Part shown: positions 36,058 to 46,612 of the stretch, piece after piece
How the letters are laid out: each line of letters begins with the position of its first letter
Position numbering within the stretch: position 1 is the stretch's first letter
Origin: Thermoactinomyces mirandus
GTDB taxonomy: Bacteria; Bacillota; Bacilli; Thermoactinomycetales; Thermoactinomycetaceae
Length of the DNA: 64,000 nucleotides
Reading direction: 5' to 3'
Assembly (NCBI RefSeq): GCF_013868055.1
Contig: NZ_JACEOL010000018.1
Span: 1 to 64,000, forward strand
The notes under the pieces: generated by a model
Told to the model about the DNA's origin: nothing
What the model saw: only the letters and a program-made list of their open reading frames with translations
Databases searched by the model: none
Made by a program: the position numbers and the translations under genes

Positions 36058-36184
36058 GCAAAGTCCCCCCTGCTATATCCATTATTATAGAAAATTGCCA
36101 GCTTTCTGCACAGGTGGCATTAAAGAGACAAAATCCGGACGCTTGTACATATACATAGTAAAAACGGTTAAGGCTGGTTATTTT

Positions 36185-36784
36185 ATGAGCAATCTTGTGC
36201 GGATCCTTTGCTATCCCTTGGGCCTGATGATCAAATCATTCGGGATTACCCTGATGATCCGCTCCCGTATGGGAACGGATGCCTGGAACAGCTTGTATGT
36301 CGGGATGTATCAGCAATTTGGGCTCACAGTCGGGACATGGGTTATTGTTTTTGGCGTGCTGATCGTTCTGTTAAACGCCCGGATGAAACGAAAAAAACCT
36401 GATCTTTTTTCCTTGATGACCGTATTGGTTCTCGGTCTGTGCATCGATTTCTGGCTGAGTATTCTCCGGCTTGCCCCGCTAGAGCGGACGGAACAGGTTC
36501 TGTTATTTTGGGCTGGTCTCTTGTGCACCTGTCTGGGGATCTCCGTCTATGTCCAAGGACGGTTTGGACTTACGCCGTGCGATGAGCTGATGTACAATCT
36601 GTGCCATCGTTTTGGACTCAGCCTGTCGGCATCCAAAACCGTGACTGACGGATGCGCCTTGCTCTTTGCCCTGCTTCTTCACGGCCCGATTGCGCTGGGG
36701 ACGCTCATTTACACTTTTCTAAGCGGGCCCTTGATCCAGTTTTTTATTCCAAAAATTCGCCGGCTGTTTGGAAAATCAAGGTAA
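36185..36784 (+). CDS. YitT/YczE-type integral membrane protein
   Basis: This 199-residue protein with five to six membrane segments matches the YczE/YitT family: GLMIKSFGITLMIRSRMGTDAWNSL at the N-terminus and YVQGRFGLTPCDELMYNL in the second half. Function is unknown; B. subtilis YczE affects surfactin-related phenotypes. ATG at 36185 follows AAGGCTGG; the frame upstream is open but overlaps the divergent recombinase promoter. Confidence 0.8.
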   Translation: MSNLVRILCYPLGLMIKSFGITLMIRSRMGTDAWNSLYVGMYQQFGLTVGTWVIVFGVLIVLLNARMKRKKPDLFSLMTVLVLGLCIDFWLSILRLAPLERTEQVLLFWAGLLCTCLGISVYVQGRFGLTPCDELMYNLCHRFGLSLSASKTVTDGCALLFALLLHGPIALGTLIYTFLSGPLIQFFIPKIRRLFGKSR

Positions 36785-36894
36785 CCCTGGCTTGCAGGTC
36801 CGGCAAAAGACAGGCAGGCAAGAGCAAAACAGTCAAGCCATGTTTTGCCACTTCCCTGCCCAAAGAAACTCTCAATCTTCATGGAATATTCTTT

Positions 36895-38013
36895 TCATAT
36901 ATAAACCGTGCCGTCCCATCGCAAAGATTCCAGGCGCTGCCAATCGATCTCCGTCCCCAGCCCGATTCCGGAAGGAACCGTCACTTCGCCGTTTTGAACC
37001 GGAAGGTGGAACAGGGAGGTAAACGGATTCTCCATCACATCCCATTCCAGCGGTTCGATGCCGTCTCCATCCATTTTGCTCCAGGGAGGCAAACAGGATT
37101 GCGCCAGAATCGCATACAAACGGGACAGGATTCCATCATAGGCATGGGGGGATACGCGGATGGCATGATAACGGGCCATTGCTCCAATTCCCCTGAAATG
37201 GTCGATTCCTTTCACATGCATGACATCCGGCTGGATCAGATCCAGTGCCCGGGCCTTGAGCCAGGTGGAAAACACTTCGGGCGAAGGCAGATTTTCTCCA
37301 CCCGCTATCGGGATCAGGCACTGCCGGCGCAACCAGACATAATCTTCAGGATGATAAAGAGGCATGGGTTCTTCAAACCACAGCCAATTCTCCGCCCCGG
37401 CAAACACCCGGTTCCATGCCAGCGCCGTTTTCGCATCATAACTCTGGTTGGCATCAACCGCGATTTGCACCTGTCCGTCCAGTTGATTTTGCAACAGGGC
37501 GATATGCTGCCGGTCTTCAGCAAAGGTTTTGCCGCCAATCTTCACTTTCACCTGCCGAAACCCCTGCCTGACTGCCTGTTCCACCCGTTTTAACGAAACC
37601 TGCATCCAGTCGGCGCGCGGGGTATAGGACTGGAATGAGGCATACACGGGAATCCGCTGGCGTCTGGCCCCGCCCCAGAGATCCGTAATCGACAGCCCGG
37701 CCCTTTTGGCCATGATTTCCGTCAACGCCATACTGAGCCCTGCTGCAATCCGGCCATGCCACTTCCCCACTTTTTCCACCAGTTTCAGGCGCTGGTTGAC
37801 AGGCTTGCCCAACAGATAAGGAATGATCCGGTTCTGAAACCCGTTTTCCAATGCGGGCAACCAATCGACACATTCGCCCCAGCCGTCAATCCCCGTATCG
37901 GTGATGATGCGAAACAGGTAGCAGGAGCGGTAATATTTGTAGCCGTTGGCATCTCCGTAAGGTTCCGGCAAGGGATAATAAAGCGGATACGTATCAATCT
38001 GCTTGATCTTCAT
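36895..38013 (-). CDS. Enolase-superfamily enzyme (mandelate racemase/muconate lactonizing group)
   Basis: This 372-residue protein has a capping domain, then a barrel with KVKIGG (catalytic Lys pair), AVDANQSY (first metal Asp), FEEPMP (Glu) and AGGEN (Glu), followed by QPDVMHVKGI and SPHAYDG with His. Metal-ligand order Asp-Glu-Glu and the KxK motif place it in the MR or MLE subgroup. These enzymes abstract an alpha-proton from a sugar acid or similar carboxylate; substrate specificity cannot be read. ATG at 38013 follows AGAGGGA; the upstream in-frame start lacks one. Confidence 0.88.
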   Translation of the reverse strand: MKIKQIDTYPLYYPLPEPYGDANGYKYYRSCYLFRIITDTGIDGWGECVDWLPALENGFQNRIIPYLLGKPVNQRLKLVEKVGKWHGRIAAGLSMALTEIMAKRAGLSITDLWGGARRQRIPVYASFQSYTPRADWMQVSLKRVEQAVRQGFRQVKVKIGGKTFAEDRQHIALLQNQLDGQVQIAVDANQSYDAKTALAWNRVFAGAENWLWFEEPMPLYHPEDYVWLRRQCLIPIAGGENLPSPEVFSTWLKARALDLIQPDVMHVKGIDHFRGIGAMARYHAIRVSPHAYDGILSRLYAILAQSCLPPWSKMDGDGIEPLEWDVMENPFTSLFHLPVQNGEVTVPSGIGLGTEIDWQRLESLRWDGTVYI

Positions 38014-38122
38014 CAGAAATTCCCTCTTTTCTCCGCTTGCCCTCATCTCTTCTTCCTTTTCTCCCCTCTGCTTCCTTTTTAATGTAACACCGGCTGACGG
38101 GAATCATGTATAAAACGGTTTT

Positions 38123-40270
38123 TCAGTTTCCGGACGGATCAGACAAGAGGGCAGTCAAAGGACCGTAAGAAGTGATATAAATCTGTTCCCGCGCCCGGGT
38201 CATCGCCACATACAGAAGCGAGCGCTGTTCATTCAGATACGCTTCCAGTTCATCCGGTTCATTTTTCTTCATGTTCAGGACCCCGGTGTTGGGCAGATTG
38301 TCTTCGTTGGCTTCGGCGATAAAGACAATCCGGAACTCCAGCCCTTTGCTGTTATGCATCGTTCCGCACTGAATTCTGGGACGGTCGGGATTCATATTGG
38401 CGGAAAGCTTTTCCGCAGGAAGTTCATGTTTGTACAGATGCTTCATCACGATCTCCAGTCCGTCGTTCGTGGGTACCAAAATGGCAATCTCATTCCGTTT
38501 GACGCCGCTTTCAAGCAGTTCCCTGATCCTGGACACAATAAACTCCTTTTCCGCCGTGGAATTCCTGAACGATCGAATAACGGGAACAGTACCGGAAAAC
38601 AGGGAAATATCATTGCCATGATCCACACCGCCGTCCAGGTCGTCAAACTCCATTTTCCGGATCACCTCAACCGCTTTCTGCCGGATCTGCTCGGTTGTCC
38701 GGTAGTTGACATTCAGCCGCAAGGACCGGCGCCCACGCACATGGATGCCGCATCTTCCCAGAACCACTTGGCGGGAGTAGATGCGCTGGTGCGCGTCCCC
38801 GACGATAAACAGATCGTTTTCCGCTTCGGGGATCAGGGCGCGGAGCAGCCTGAACCCTTCCTGATGCATATCCTGCGCTTCATCGATAATTGCCGCCCGA
38901 TATTGAAACAGGGACTGGGAAGGATTGGCTTCCAGCCATTTTCGCGCTTCACGCAACACATCCGTATGCTCAAACCATCCGTGCTCCTTCTTCTTCTCCA
39001 CCACATAGGAGACGGTATTCCAGATCCGCTTCCGCATCGAACGGGAAACCGAAGTTCTGCGGCCGATCCGCGGAACGGACATATATTCCTGCCAGGTTTC
39101 AATCCCGTTGTATTGGATCACCCGATCATATTCAGCACGCAAAAAAGTATATTTGTCCGCATCCCAGTCATATTTTTGCATCGCTTCTTTCCAGAGGGCA
39201 TTCAGTTTATATCCAGAAACAATCGTCACTTTGCACGCATTTCCCTTTTCCGCGATCCGTTTGGCCAACGCGTCGATATGAATCACGTCGACCCGTTCCA
39301 TCTCATGGGGACTCAGCATCGTGGAAAGAATCTGCTTCAGATTTTGGGCCAGGGTGCGGGTAAAAGTGGTAAATAATACGCGTTCCCCGTTCTGCAGGAA
39401 ATGTTGCAGCAAATAGCGGGCCCGATGCATGGCGATCACCGTTTTTCCCGTTCCCGCACCGCCAAGCACGCGAACCGGGCCGCGGTAATTTTTTTCCACA
39501 ACGCTTTTTTGCCGGGGATGAAGGAAAATGCGCCACCGTTCCAGAGGTTGCTCCAGGACTTCCTGCAATTGCCTGTTCAACTTCCGGTCTTTGGCTGCGA
39601 CCATAATGGTGCGGCTTGAAACAGGGCTGGTAATAGCGTCGCTGACAGTAAAATCCTTTTTGTCCGCGGCATCGCTTTCCCGTTCCAGTTCGCGCATCAC
39701 CTGCAACACTTCTTCCGGGGAGTCACCCTGCGCAATAAAGCTTAAATACTCACAGGTGTCATTGGGAAAGACCGGTTTGTAAATTTCAAAGTCATCCAGT
39801 GTTTTGATTTTCCTTACAATCGGGATAAATTCCCGGATCACGCCCAGTTGATAAAGCTGTTCGTCCGTCACATGGGCAAACAGGTTCTGACCGGCAGGCG
39901 CCGGCTCACCAGTGACCACGCCGTCGGCGTTCACATTCTCCATATCCCACATTTGCAGGGTACGCGTTTCCTTGTTGGGAACAAAGCGCTTTCCTTTGAT
40001 CCAGCGATAAGCCTTGTCATGATGATCAATCCATACCAGCAAAAACACATTTTCATCTTCCGGCCGGACCAGAATCACGCGATAGGAATGGCTGAGGCGG
40101 ACGGAATAAACGTTGGGGTCGAGCGCTTCTCTCATCCGCTCCAGATTCAGGCCTTTATTGTTCATGTCAAGTCTTAACGCGTCAATCAGTTTGTAGATCC
40201 GCTTTTGCTCCGTCTTGGGGATTTTGGAATATGCCTCAAGGAAAGTATCCTGCAACGCAACCACACTCAT
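38123..40270 (-). CDS. UvrD-like SF1 helicase with N-terminal RelE-like domain
   Basis: This 715-residue protein joins two modules. Residues ~1-95 resemble a RelE/ParE-type toxin fold (FLEAYSKIPKTEQKRIYKLI, then SVRLSHSYRVILVRPEDENVFLLVWIDHHDKAYRW). From about residue 250 an SF1 helicase follows with Q-motif and Walker A LGGAGTGKTVIAMHRA, Walker B AAIIDEAQDM, LNVNYRTTEQIR, TMHNSKGLEFRIVF and VAMTRAREQIYI. Such fusions occur in defence islands. Here it is the last gene of the type I R-M operon, 42 bp after hsdR, suggesting a joint anti-phage function. Whether the RelE-like part cleaves RNA or only binds a ribosome or partner is unknown. Confidence 0.85.
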   Translation of the reverse strand: MSVVALQDTFLEAYSKIPKTEQKRIYKLIDALRLDMNNKGLNLERMREALDPNVYSVRLSHSYRVILVRPEDENVFLLVWIDHHDKAYRWIKGKRFVPNKETRTLQMWDMENVNADGVVTGEPAPAGQNLFAHVTDEQLYQLGVIREFIPIVRKIKTLDDFEIYKPVFPNDTCEYLSFIAQGDSPEEVLQVMRELERESDAADKKDFTVSDAITSPVSSRTIMVAAKDRKLNRQLQEVLEQPLERWRIFLHPRQKSVVEKNYRGPVRVLGGAGTGKTVIAMHRARYLLQHFLQNGERVLFTTFTRTLAQNLKQILSTMLSPHEMERVDVIHIDALAKRIAEKGNACKVTIVSGYKLNALWKEAMQKYDWDADKYTFLRAEYDRVIQYNGIETWQEYMSVPRIGRRTSVSRSMRKRIWNTVSYVVEKKKEHGWFEHTDVLREARKWLEANPSQSLFQYRAAIIDEAQDMHQEGFRLLRALIPEAENDLFIVGDAHQRIYSRQVVLGRCGIHVRGRRSLRLNVNYRTTEQIRQKAVEVIRKMEFDDLDGGVDHGNDISLFSGTVPVIRSFRNSTAEKEFIVSRIRELLESGVKRNEIAILVPTNDGLEIVMKHLYKHELPAEKLSANMNPDRPRIQCGTMHNSKGLEFRIVFIAEANEDNLPNTGVLNMKKNEPDELEAYLNEQRSLLYVAMTRAREQIYITSYGPLTALLSDPSGN

Positions 40271-40312
40271 GATGTCAACACCTCTCTTTTTGTAAAGGAA
40301 GGAGCGGACGCC

Positions 40313-43300
40313 CTAGTCATCCCGCCCCGCTTTTCCCCTCGCGGCCAGACGCTTCCATACGCCCGGATAATCCACTGTTTCCTGACCGGTTTCCGGCAAA
40401 ATCCACACTTTAAAGCCATGCTTGCGAATCGCATCTCGATAATCGCCTTGGCGGGGAGTCAGGAAACAGACTTTCTGCTCCGGCCAGGCAAACTCCGCTT
40501 CTGCTTCCACCTGGCCATTTTCCGCCGTAAATTCATACCCGACAACCGGTTTGGGAAGGCCTGCTTTTCCCAAAGCCATCAGTACCGCACGGTACTCCTC
40601 CAGCACATTGTTCAATTCTTTTTCCGTCGGGGAGTAGGGGGAAAACGCATCTGCAACTTTTTCCTTTTCCCCGGAGCTGTAAACCCGGTCCGCCAGTTTT
40701 TCCTCAGAGAGCGGATACGTCTTCTCTTCTTCTGCAAAGCCTCCGTGTTTCTCCAGCAGAATACTTTGCTCGACAATTTTTTCGGCCAGTTTGTCCGGCA
40801 ACTCATGCTGGCGCAAAAAACGTTTCACCATGATGCGAATCTGGGCGCGGGCATTTTTCCGCAGGTACCAGTCGACCGATTTTTTGTTGCGGATCAGGCG
40901 CACAAGTTCTCTGGCAATCTGCTTCAGCAGTTTGCTTTCCCACGGCGATTCCAGCTGATTCAGGAGATCGTAAAAAGCAATCTCCTCGTCACTCAATCCC
41001 AACTCCTTGCCCCGCTTTTTCTCCTGTTCCACTTCGCGGGCCAGGCCGATCAACTGCTCAATCACCAGCGTTGATTCGATGATCCGGTCATAATATTTCT
41101 GGATCGCCTGATCCAGCATTTCCGACAGCTTCTTCGACTGAACCCTGTTTTTCCGTCCTACATCGCGGATCTGGTCTTTCAGGAGCCGGTGCAACAATTC
41201 AACCGCCAGATTCTTGTATTCCAGTTTTCTGACATCCTCCAGGAATTCTTCAGACAAAACGGACATATTGGGCTTGTTCAGCCCGACCGCCGAATAGATG
41301 TCAACCACTTCCTCCGTGATGACCGAACGGGAAATCAGCTGGTTGATCCGTTCATCGACCGCTTTCCTGTCCGCTTTTTTCGCCTGCGGGTTCAGCACTT
41401 TTTGCATCCCCGCCCTGACTGCTTTAAAGAACCCCACTTCCATGCCCAGTTTTTTCGCTTCGGGATGGGTGACACACAAGGAATAGGCTTTGGTCATTAC
41501 GGTAACGTGTTTTATAAACTCGGACCGCTCTTCTTCCGGAAACTGCAGGACAAAATCAATCGTTGTGGCAAGCTGTTTCGCCTTTTCCCCTGCTCTTCCC
41601 GTGAAAAAGCGCCGGTAGTTGTGACCATTTAACATCTGATGGATAATGTCCAGTTTTTCTTTTACCAGCTCTGCCGCCTGTTCCGTATCAACGCCGGTGG
41701 TCTTCCGGTCACTGGGCGAATAGACCTTCAGCGCCTGTTTCAGGGCGTGGGCAATCCCGATATAGTCGACCACCAATCCGCCCGGTTTGTCCCTGAAGAC
41801 ACGGTTCACCCGCGCAATCGCCTGCATCAGGTTATGCCCTCTCATCGGCTTGTCCACATACATCGTATGCAGGCAGGGAACATCAAAACCGGTCAGCCAC
41901 ATGTCACAAACAATGACCAGTTTGAGCGGATCGTCGGGGTCTTTCATCCGTTTGGCCAGCCGCTCGCGCTGTGCCTTGGTGGTATGGTGTTTCTTCAACA
42001 GGTCATTGTCCTTTTCTTTGTCCTCGGTAATAACCACCTTGATCGCTCCACGCTCGGGTGAGTCATCATGCCAGGCGGGGCGAAGCCGGATGATTTCTTC
42101 ATACAGCATGGCCGCGATGCGGCGCGACATGGCGACAATCATCCCTTTGCCCAGGATTTGCCGCTGGCGCGCTTCGAAATGCTCCACAATATCTTTCGCC
42201 ACCTGGGCCACGCGCTTTTCCGTTCCGACCAGCGCTTCCAGACGGCCCCATTTCCCTCTCGCCGATTCATCGATATGCTGTTCCCTGAATAAAGCCTCCG
42301 CCTCTCGATCCAACGCTTCTTTTTCCTGTTCGGGAAGCTCGATCATCGCCAGCCGGCTTTCGTAATAGATTCTTACCGTCGCCTTGTCCTCCACCGCCTG
42401 CGTCATATCGTAAATATCGATATAATCCCCGAAAACGGCGGGCGTGTTCCTGTCGGCCAGCTCAATCGGAGTTCCCGTAAACCCGATATAGGACGCTTCC
42501 GGCAGGGCGTCGCGCATGTGTTTGGCAAAGCCGAATTTCACCCGGGCCTTTTGCCTGTGTTCCCGAATGTCTGCCTCAAACCCGTACTGGCTGCGATGCG
42601 CTTCATCGACGATCACGACCACATTGCGCCGGTCTGTCAGTACCGGGTACGTTTCTTCTCCCTCTTCGACAGCAAATTTCTGAATGGTAGTAAAAATAAT
42701 TCCCCCGGATTCCACGTTCAGCAACGACCGCAATTCCTGCCGGCTTTGCGCCTGACGGGGCGTTTGCCGGAGCAGTTGCTGCGATTTGCTGAATGTGGTA
42801 AACAGCTGGTTGTCCAGATCATTCCGGTCAGTCACCACGACCACCGTCGGATTGTCCAGTTCCCGTACCAGCTTGCCGGTGTAAAACACCATTGACAAAC
42901 TTTTGCCCGACCCTTGCGTATGCCAGATGACCCCAACCTTGCGGTCCCCTTCTTCCCGGCTCGCTTCATGGGTTCTCCTGACCGCCTTTCGCGTTGCGTA
43001 TACCTGGTGGTAGGCGGCTACAATCTTGGTGATTTCCTCCCCGTCAATCTGGAACAGGATAAAATGCATAAGGAAATCAAGGAAATTCTCCTTTTCAAAC
43101 AAACCCTTGATCAGCACTTCCAGGGCCAGATATTGCGAGGAAGCCTCTTCGGTCCCGTCCATCGTGCGCCAGAACAGATAGCGGTCAAAACTGGCCGTCA
43201 GTGACCCGTAACGCGCCTCGATCCCGTCGGAAATCACGGAAAAGGCGTTATAGGCAAACAGAGTGGGCAGACTGGCCTGATACCCCTGAATGTCCTCAAA

Positions 43301-43819
43301 CGCATCGGCAATCCGCACCTGTTCATCAGCCGCGTTCTTCAGTTCAAACACGACCAGCGGCAAACCGTTCAGAAACATGACCAGATCCAGTTTCTTCATG
43401 CGGCGGCCCGGCTCCCGGACACTGAACTGGTTTACGACCAGCCAGTCATTCTGCTCCGCATGCTGCCGGTCAACCAGCCACACTTTCTGCGTCCGGAAAC
43501 TCCCGTCCTCCTGGCGGACCGTCACGTCCACCCCTTCCGTCAGCAGGCGGTGGATGTCCAGGTTATTGGCCAGCATGCTGGGACTCGCCAGTGTACAAAC
43601 CTTGCGCACCGCTTCCTCAACCACTTCATCGCCAAACCGGGGATTGAGGCGGGAAACCGCTTCCCGCAGCCGTCCTTTCAACACCACATCCCCGTAATCC
43701 GACCGTTCGGCTTCTTCCCCATGGGGCGCCAGGTCCGGCCCGTACTTCACCTCATAATACAATTCCTCAAAAAACTCCAGCGCCGCCTGCTCCAGGTCAC
43801 TCTCCGTATAGTTGCTCAT
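40313..43819 (-). CDS. hsdR: Type I restriction enzyme R subunit
   Basis: This 1168-residue motor/nuclease subunit opens with the HsdR_N domain, including the PD-(D/E)xK site around KLDLVMFLNGLPLVVFELKN (D...ExK). It continues with the SF2 translocase: TQGSGKSLSM, IVDEAHRSQYG, GFTGTP and the ARVNRVFR motif VI. A long helical C-terminal part binds the HsdM2S core. ATG at 43819 lies 28 bp after the hsdS stop. With hsdM and hsdS it should cut unmodified DNA after ATP-driven translocation. Confidence 0.95.
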   Translation of the reverse strand: MSNYTESDLEQAALEFFEELYYEVKYGPDLAPHGEEAERSDYGDVVLKGRLREAVSRLNPRFGDEVVEEAVRKVCTLASPSMLANNLDIHRLLTEGVDVTVRQEDGSFRTQKVWLVDRQHAEQNDWLVVNQFSVREPGRRMKKLDLVMFLNGLPLVVFELKNAADEQVRIADAFEDIQGYQASLPTLFAYNAFSVISDGIEARYGSLTASFDRYLFWRTMDGTEEASSQYLALEVLIKGLFEKENFLDFLMHFILFQIDGEEITKIVAAYHQVYATRKAVRRTHEASREEGDRKVGVIWHTQGSGKSLSMVFYTGKLVRELDNPTVVVVTDRNDLDNQLFTTFSKSQQLLRQTPRQAQSRQELRSLLNVESGGIIFTTIQKFAVEEGEETYPVLTDRRNVVVIVDEAHRSQYGFEADIREHRQKARVKFGFAKHMRDALPEASYIGFTGTPIELADRNTPAVFGDYIDIYDMTQAVEDKATVRIYYESRLAMIELPEQEKEALDREAEALFREQHIDESARGKWGRLEALVGTEKRVAQVAKDIVEHFEARQRQILGKGMIVAMSRRIAAMLYEEIIRLRPAWHDDSPERGAIKVVITEDKEKDNDLLKKHHTTKAQRERLAKRMKDPDDPLKLVIVCDMWLTGFDVPCLHTMYVDKPMRGHNLMQAIARVNRVFRDKPGGLVVDYIGIAHALKQALKVYSPSDRKTTGVDTEQAAELVKEKLDIIHQMLNGHNYRRFFTGRAGEKAKQLATTIDFVLQFPEEERSEFIKHVTVMTKAYSLCVTHPEAKKLGMEVGFFKAVRAGMQKVLNPQAKKADRKAVDERINQLISRSVITEEVVDIYSAVGLNKPNMSVLSEEFLEDVRKLEYKNLAVELLHRLLKDQIRDVGRKNRVQSKKLSEMLDQAIQKYYDRIIESTLVIEQLIGLAREVEQEKKRGKELGLSDEEIAFYDLLNQLESPWESKLLKQIARELVRLIRNKKSVDWYLRKNARAQIRIMVKRFLRQHELPDKLAEKIVEQSILLEKHGGFAEEEKTYPLSEEKLADRVYSSGEKEKVADAFSPYSPTEKELNNVLEEYRAVLMALGKAGLPKPVVGYEFTAENGQVEAEAEFAWPEQKVCFLTPRQGDYRDAIRKHGFKVWILPETGQETVDYPGVWKRLAARGKAGRDD

Positions 43820-43847
43820 GCTTCGCTGTCTCTCCTCTCAACGTAAG

Positions 43848-45071
43848 TCAAACCCGAATCTCGCCGGACATCAGCTTGGGTAACAGGGTATCGCGAAGGT
43901 TGGATAGGATTTGGTTTTGTTGTTCATGTTGGTAAATAGTTTCAATGATAGGTTCTATATATTGGTTAAATTTCTCAATCAAGTTATGAGGAGGAACTAC
44001 AACATTAATTTCTTTAAAATTGCGTTTACTTACCTCCATAAAGGTGCTCCCATTTGCTAAGCGAAGAATTCTATCTTTAAAATGAAGCAGGTAACATAAC
44101 ATATAATAATTCGAAATTTGTTTGTTACAAACAATATTAATGAATCCTTGATTTGTTGATACTTCCTTCATAGCAATCGAAGTATATCCAATGGTGGCAC
44201 GACTTGTCATCAACACACTACCCTTGGGCAATAGCTTTGCAGAACTGTTTTGAAGCCCTAGTTCAGTTATTTTCCTTGAGGTGTCAAAAAGAACCATACT
44301 ATTTTTTGAAGTCATATCTGAGGGAGTAGCCCATAATATATTTCCATTCTCCCAGTAATCAGGCACTTTTGTCTTAGGAGTTCCTCCACCTGTCACAGTA
44401 GAAACATTTCCTAATTTATCTACTCTCCACCCCTTCGGAATCGGCCCCAGTTCACTGTCGACAAACTCGCCATCCCGGAACGGTTCGAAGTCGACAAACC
44501 ACGATTTGAAAATCGCCTGTGCCATTTCTTCAAGGTCTTGGTTGATTTGGTGATTGAGTTCGATTTTGTCATCGAGGCTTGATAGAATTTCGGAAATTTT
44601 ATTCTGCTCTTCTTTAGGAGGAAGCTGAAATAAGAATGATGTCAACTGTTTAGCATTAGCATTTGGTTGTGCAGATCCACTTAAAATTGATTTAATATAT
44701 CTTTTATACTTTTTAGAAGATACTACATACCCAATGAACCTTGAATTTATTCCATCTTTAACTCTGATTCTAATAAGATAGGAAGCAAAGACAGCATTAG
44801 GAACTGTTTGATCAATATATTTACTTATTCCTGTAGTAGCACCTGTCCTAGCTATTACAATATCACCAGGGTATAGACGATATTTTAGAAAATCGGATTT
44901 TGAAATATCACAATAAGGAACACTTCTCCAATCAAAATACTGTTCTCTAATATCTGTTATCCTGAGAAATTTTGGACCAATTTTTTCTTTAACGGCGCTT
45001 TGAGTGTAACCATATTGAATTTTTTCACAAACATCCCCCAACTTGACTTCCTTCCAATCCTCACAACTCAT
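43848..45071 (-). CDS. hsdS: Type I restriction-modification specificity subunit
   Basis: This 407-residue S subunit has two target recognition domains separated by conserved helical spacers ([39 protein letters not shown], and a C-terminal partner [16 protein letters not shown]). TRD1 starts at [16 protein letters not shown] and TRD2 at [19 protein letters not shown]. The DNA of both TRDs is clearly more AT-rich than hsdM and hsdR, consistent with TRD exchange. The start overlaps the end of hsdM by 11 bp. The recognition sequence cannot be predicted by reading. Confidence 0.93.
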   Translation of the reverse strand: MSCEDWKEVKLGDVCEKIQYGYTQSAVKEKIGPKFLRITDIREQYFDWRSVPYCDISKSDFLKYRLYPGDIVIARTGATTGISKYIDQTVPNAVFASYLIRIRVKDGINSRFIGYVVSSKKYKRYIKSILSGSAQPNANAKQLTSFLFQLPPKEEQNKISEILSSLDDKIELNHQINQDLEEMAQAIFKSWFVDFEPFRDGEFVDSELGPIPKGWRVDKLGNVSTVTGGGTPKTKVPDYWENGNILWATPSDMTSKNSMVLFDTSRKITELGLQNSSAKLLPKGSVLMTSRATIGYTSIAMKEVSTNQGFINIVCNKQISNYYMLCYLLHFKDRILRLANGSTFMEVSKRNFKEINVVVPPHNLIEKFNQYIEPIIETIYQHEQQNQILSNLRDTLLPKLMSGEIRV

Positions 45072-46599
45072 ACCCGATCCCCCTCAGGTTCCGGCGGATC
45101 TCCTCTTCCAGTTCGTGCGAGCGCCGGAATTTCTCGGCCAGCGAGGCGGTGAGGCGTTCCATCTTTTCCTCAAACGGTTCGCCGTCCTCCTCAACTTCCG
45201 CCAGGCCCACATAGCGGCCCGGGGTCAGGATATACTCATGCTTCCGTACTTCGTCCAGCGAAGCCGCTTTGCAAAAGCCGGGCACATCCTCATATTCTCC
45301 CGGGATGGTTCCGCGCCAGCGGTTGAAGGTATCGGCGATTTGGCGGATCTCCTCTTCCGTCAGTACGCGGCGGATGCGGTCCACCATTTGCCCCAGTTTG
45401 CGGGCGTCGATAAACAGGATTTCCCCTTTGCGGTTGCGCTGGCCCCGGCCTGCCTTGTTCCTGGTCATCACCCAGACACAGACAGGAATCTGGGTGGAGT
45501 AGAAGAGTTGCCCCGGCAGGGCGATGATCGCCTCCACCAGATCCTCTTCGATCAGGTTTTTGCGGATCTCCGCCTCGTTGCTCTGGTTGGTGGACATGGA
45601 GCCGTTGGCGAGCACAAAGGCAGCGGTTCCTCCTGGTGACAGCTTGGAGACCATATGCTGGATCCAGCCGTAGTTGGCGTTGCCCCTGGGCGGCGTTCCG
45701 TAGCGCCAGCGGGGATCGTCAGCCAGCTTGCTGTTCCACCAGTCGCTGACGTTAAAGGGCGGATTGGCCAATATATAATCGGCGCGCAAGGTTTTGTGCA
45801 GGTCATTTAAAAACGTATCGGCATGGTGCGGGCCAAGATCGTTGTCAATGCCGCGGATGGCGAGATTCATCTTGGCCAGGCGCCAGGTGGTCGGATTGGA
45901 TTCCTGCCCGTAGACAGCGATATCCCCGATCCGGCCCTGATGTGCCTTGACGAACTCATGGCTTTGCACGAACATGCCGCCGGAACCGCAGCAGGGGTCA
46001 TAGACGCGTCCCTTGAAGGGCTGGATCAGTTCGACCAGCAGATGGACAACCGTGCGCGGGGTATAAAACTGTCCCCCGTTTTTTCCTTCGGCGCTGGCAA
46101 ATTTGTTGAGAAAATACTCATAGACCCGTCCGAGCAGGTCTTTCCCCTTTGCTTCCTTGTCTCCCAGCCTGATGGAGAAACCGTCAATAATCTCACCCAG
46201 TTTCTGTTTGTCGAGATCGGGACGGGCATAATTTTTTGGCAATACGCCCCGCAGCGAATCATTTTCCTTCTCAATGGCGCCCATCGCGTCATCAACAATC
46301 TGCCCGATTTCCGGTTTTTTGGCATTTTGCTTGATATACGACCAGCGGGCCTTTTCCGGCACCCAGAAAATGTTTTCGGCCAGATATTCGTCCCGGTCTT
46401 CGGGATCAGCCCATTCCTCTTTTTTCAATTCTTCATATTTCTCCTCAAACGCGTCGGAGATGTACTTGAGAAAAATCAGTCCCAGAACCACGTGCTTGTA
46501 CTCGGCGGCGTCCATATTGTTGCGCAGCTTGTCCGCCATTTGCCACAGTTGCGATTCAAAGCCGAGTTCACTGCTGTTATTGTTGGAAACAGCCATCAT
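45061..46599 (-). CDS. hsdM: Type I restriction-modification methyltransferase subunit
   Basis: This 512-residue N6-adenine methyltransferase has an N-terminal helical HsdM_N domain ([35 protein letters not shown]), the SAM motif [14 protein letters not shown] and the catalytic [13 protein letters not shown] (NPPF). ATG at 46599 follows GGGGAGG. It lies 14 bp after the upstream MTase-TRD fusion gene and overlaps hsdS, so the island is a single operon. Confidence 0.95.
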   Translation of the reverse strand: MMAVSNNNSSELGFESQLWQMADKLRNNMDAAEYKHVVLGLIFLKYISDAFEEKYEELKKEEWADPEDRDEYLAENIFWVPEKARWSYIKQNAKKPEIGQIVDDAMGAIEKENDSLRGVLPKNYARPDLDKQKLGEIIDGFSIRLGDKEAKGKDLLGRVYEYFLNKFASAEGKNGGQFYTPRTVVHLLVELIQPFKGRVYDPCCGSGGMFVQSHEFVKAHQGRIGDIAVYGQESNPTTWRLAKMNLAIRGIDNDLGPHHADTFLNDLHKTLRADYILANPPFNVSDWWNSKLADDPRWRYGTPPRGNANYGWIQHMVSKLSPGGTAAFVLANGSMSTNQSNEAEIRKNLIEEDLVEAIIALPGQLFYSTQIPVCVWVMTRNKAGRGQRNRKGEILFIDARKLGQMVDRIRRVLTEEEIRQIADTFNRWRGTIPGEYEDVPGFCKAASLDEVRKHEYILTPGRYVGLAEVEEDGEPFEEKMERLTASLAEKFRRSHELEEEIRRNLRGIGYEL

Positions 46600-46612
46600 C
46601 TAACCTCCCCGT

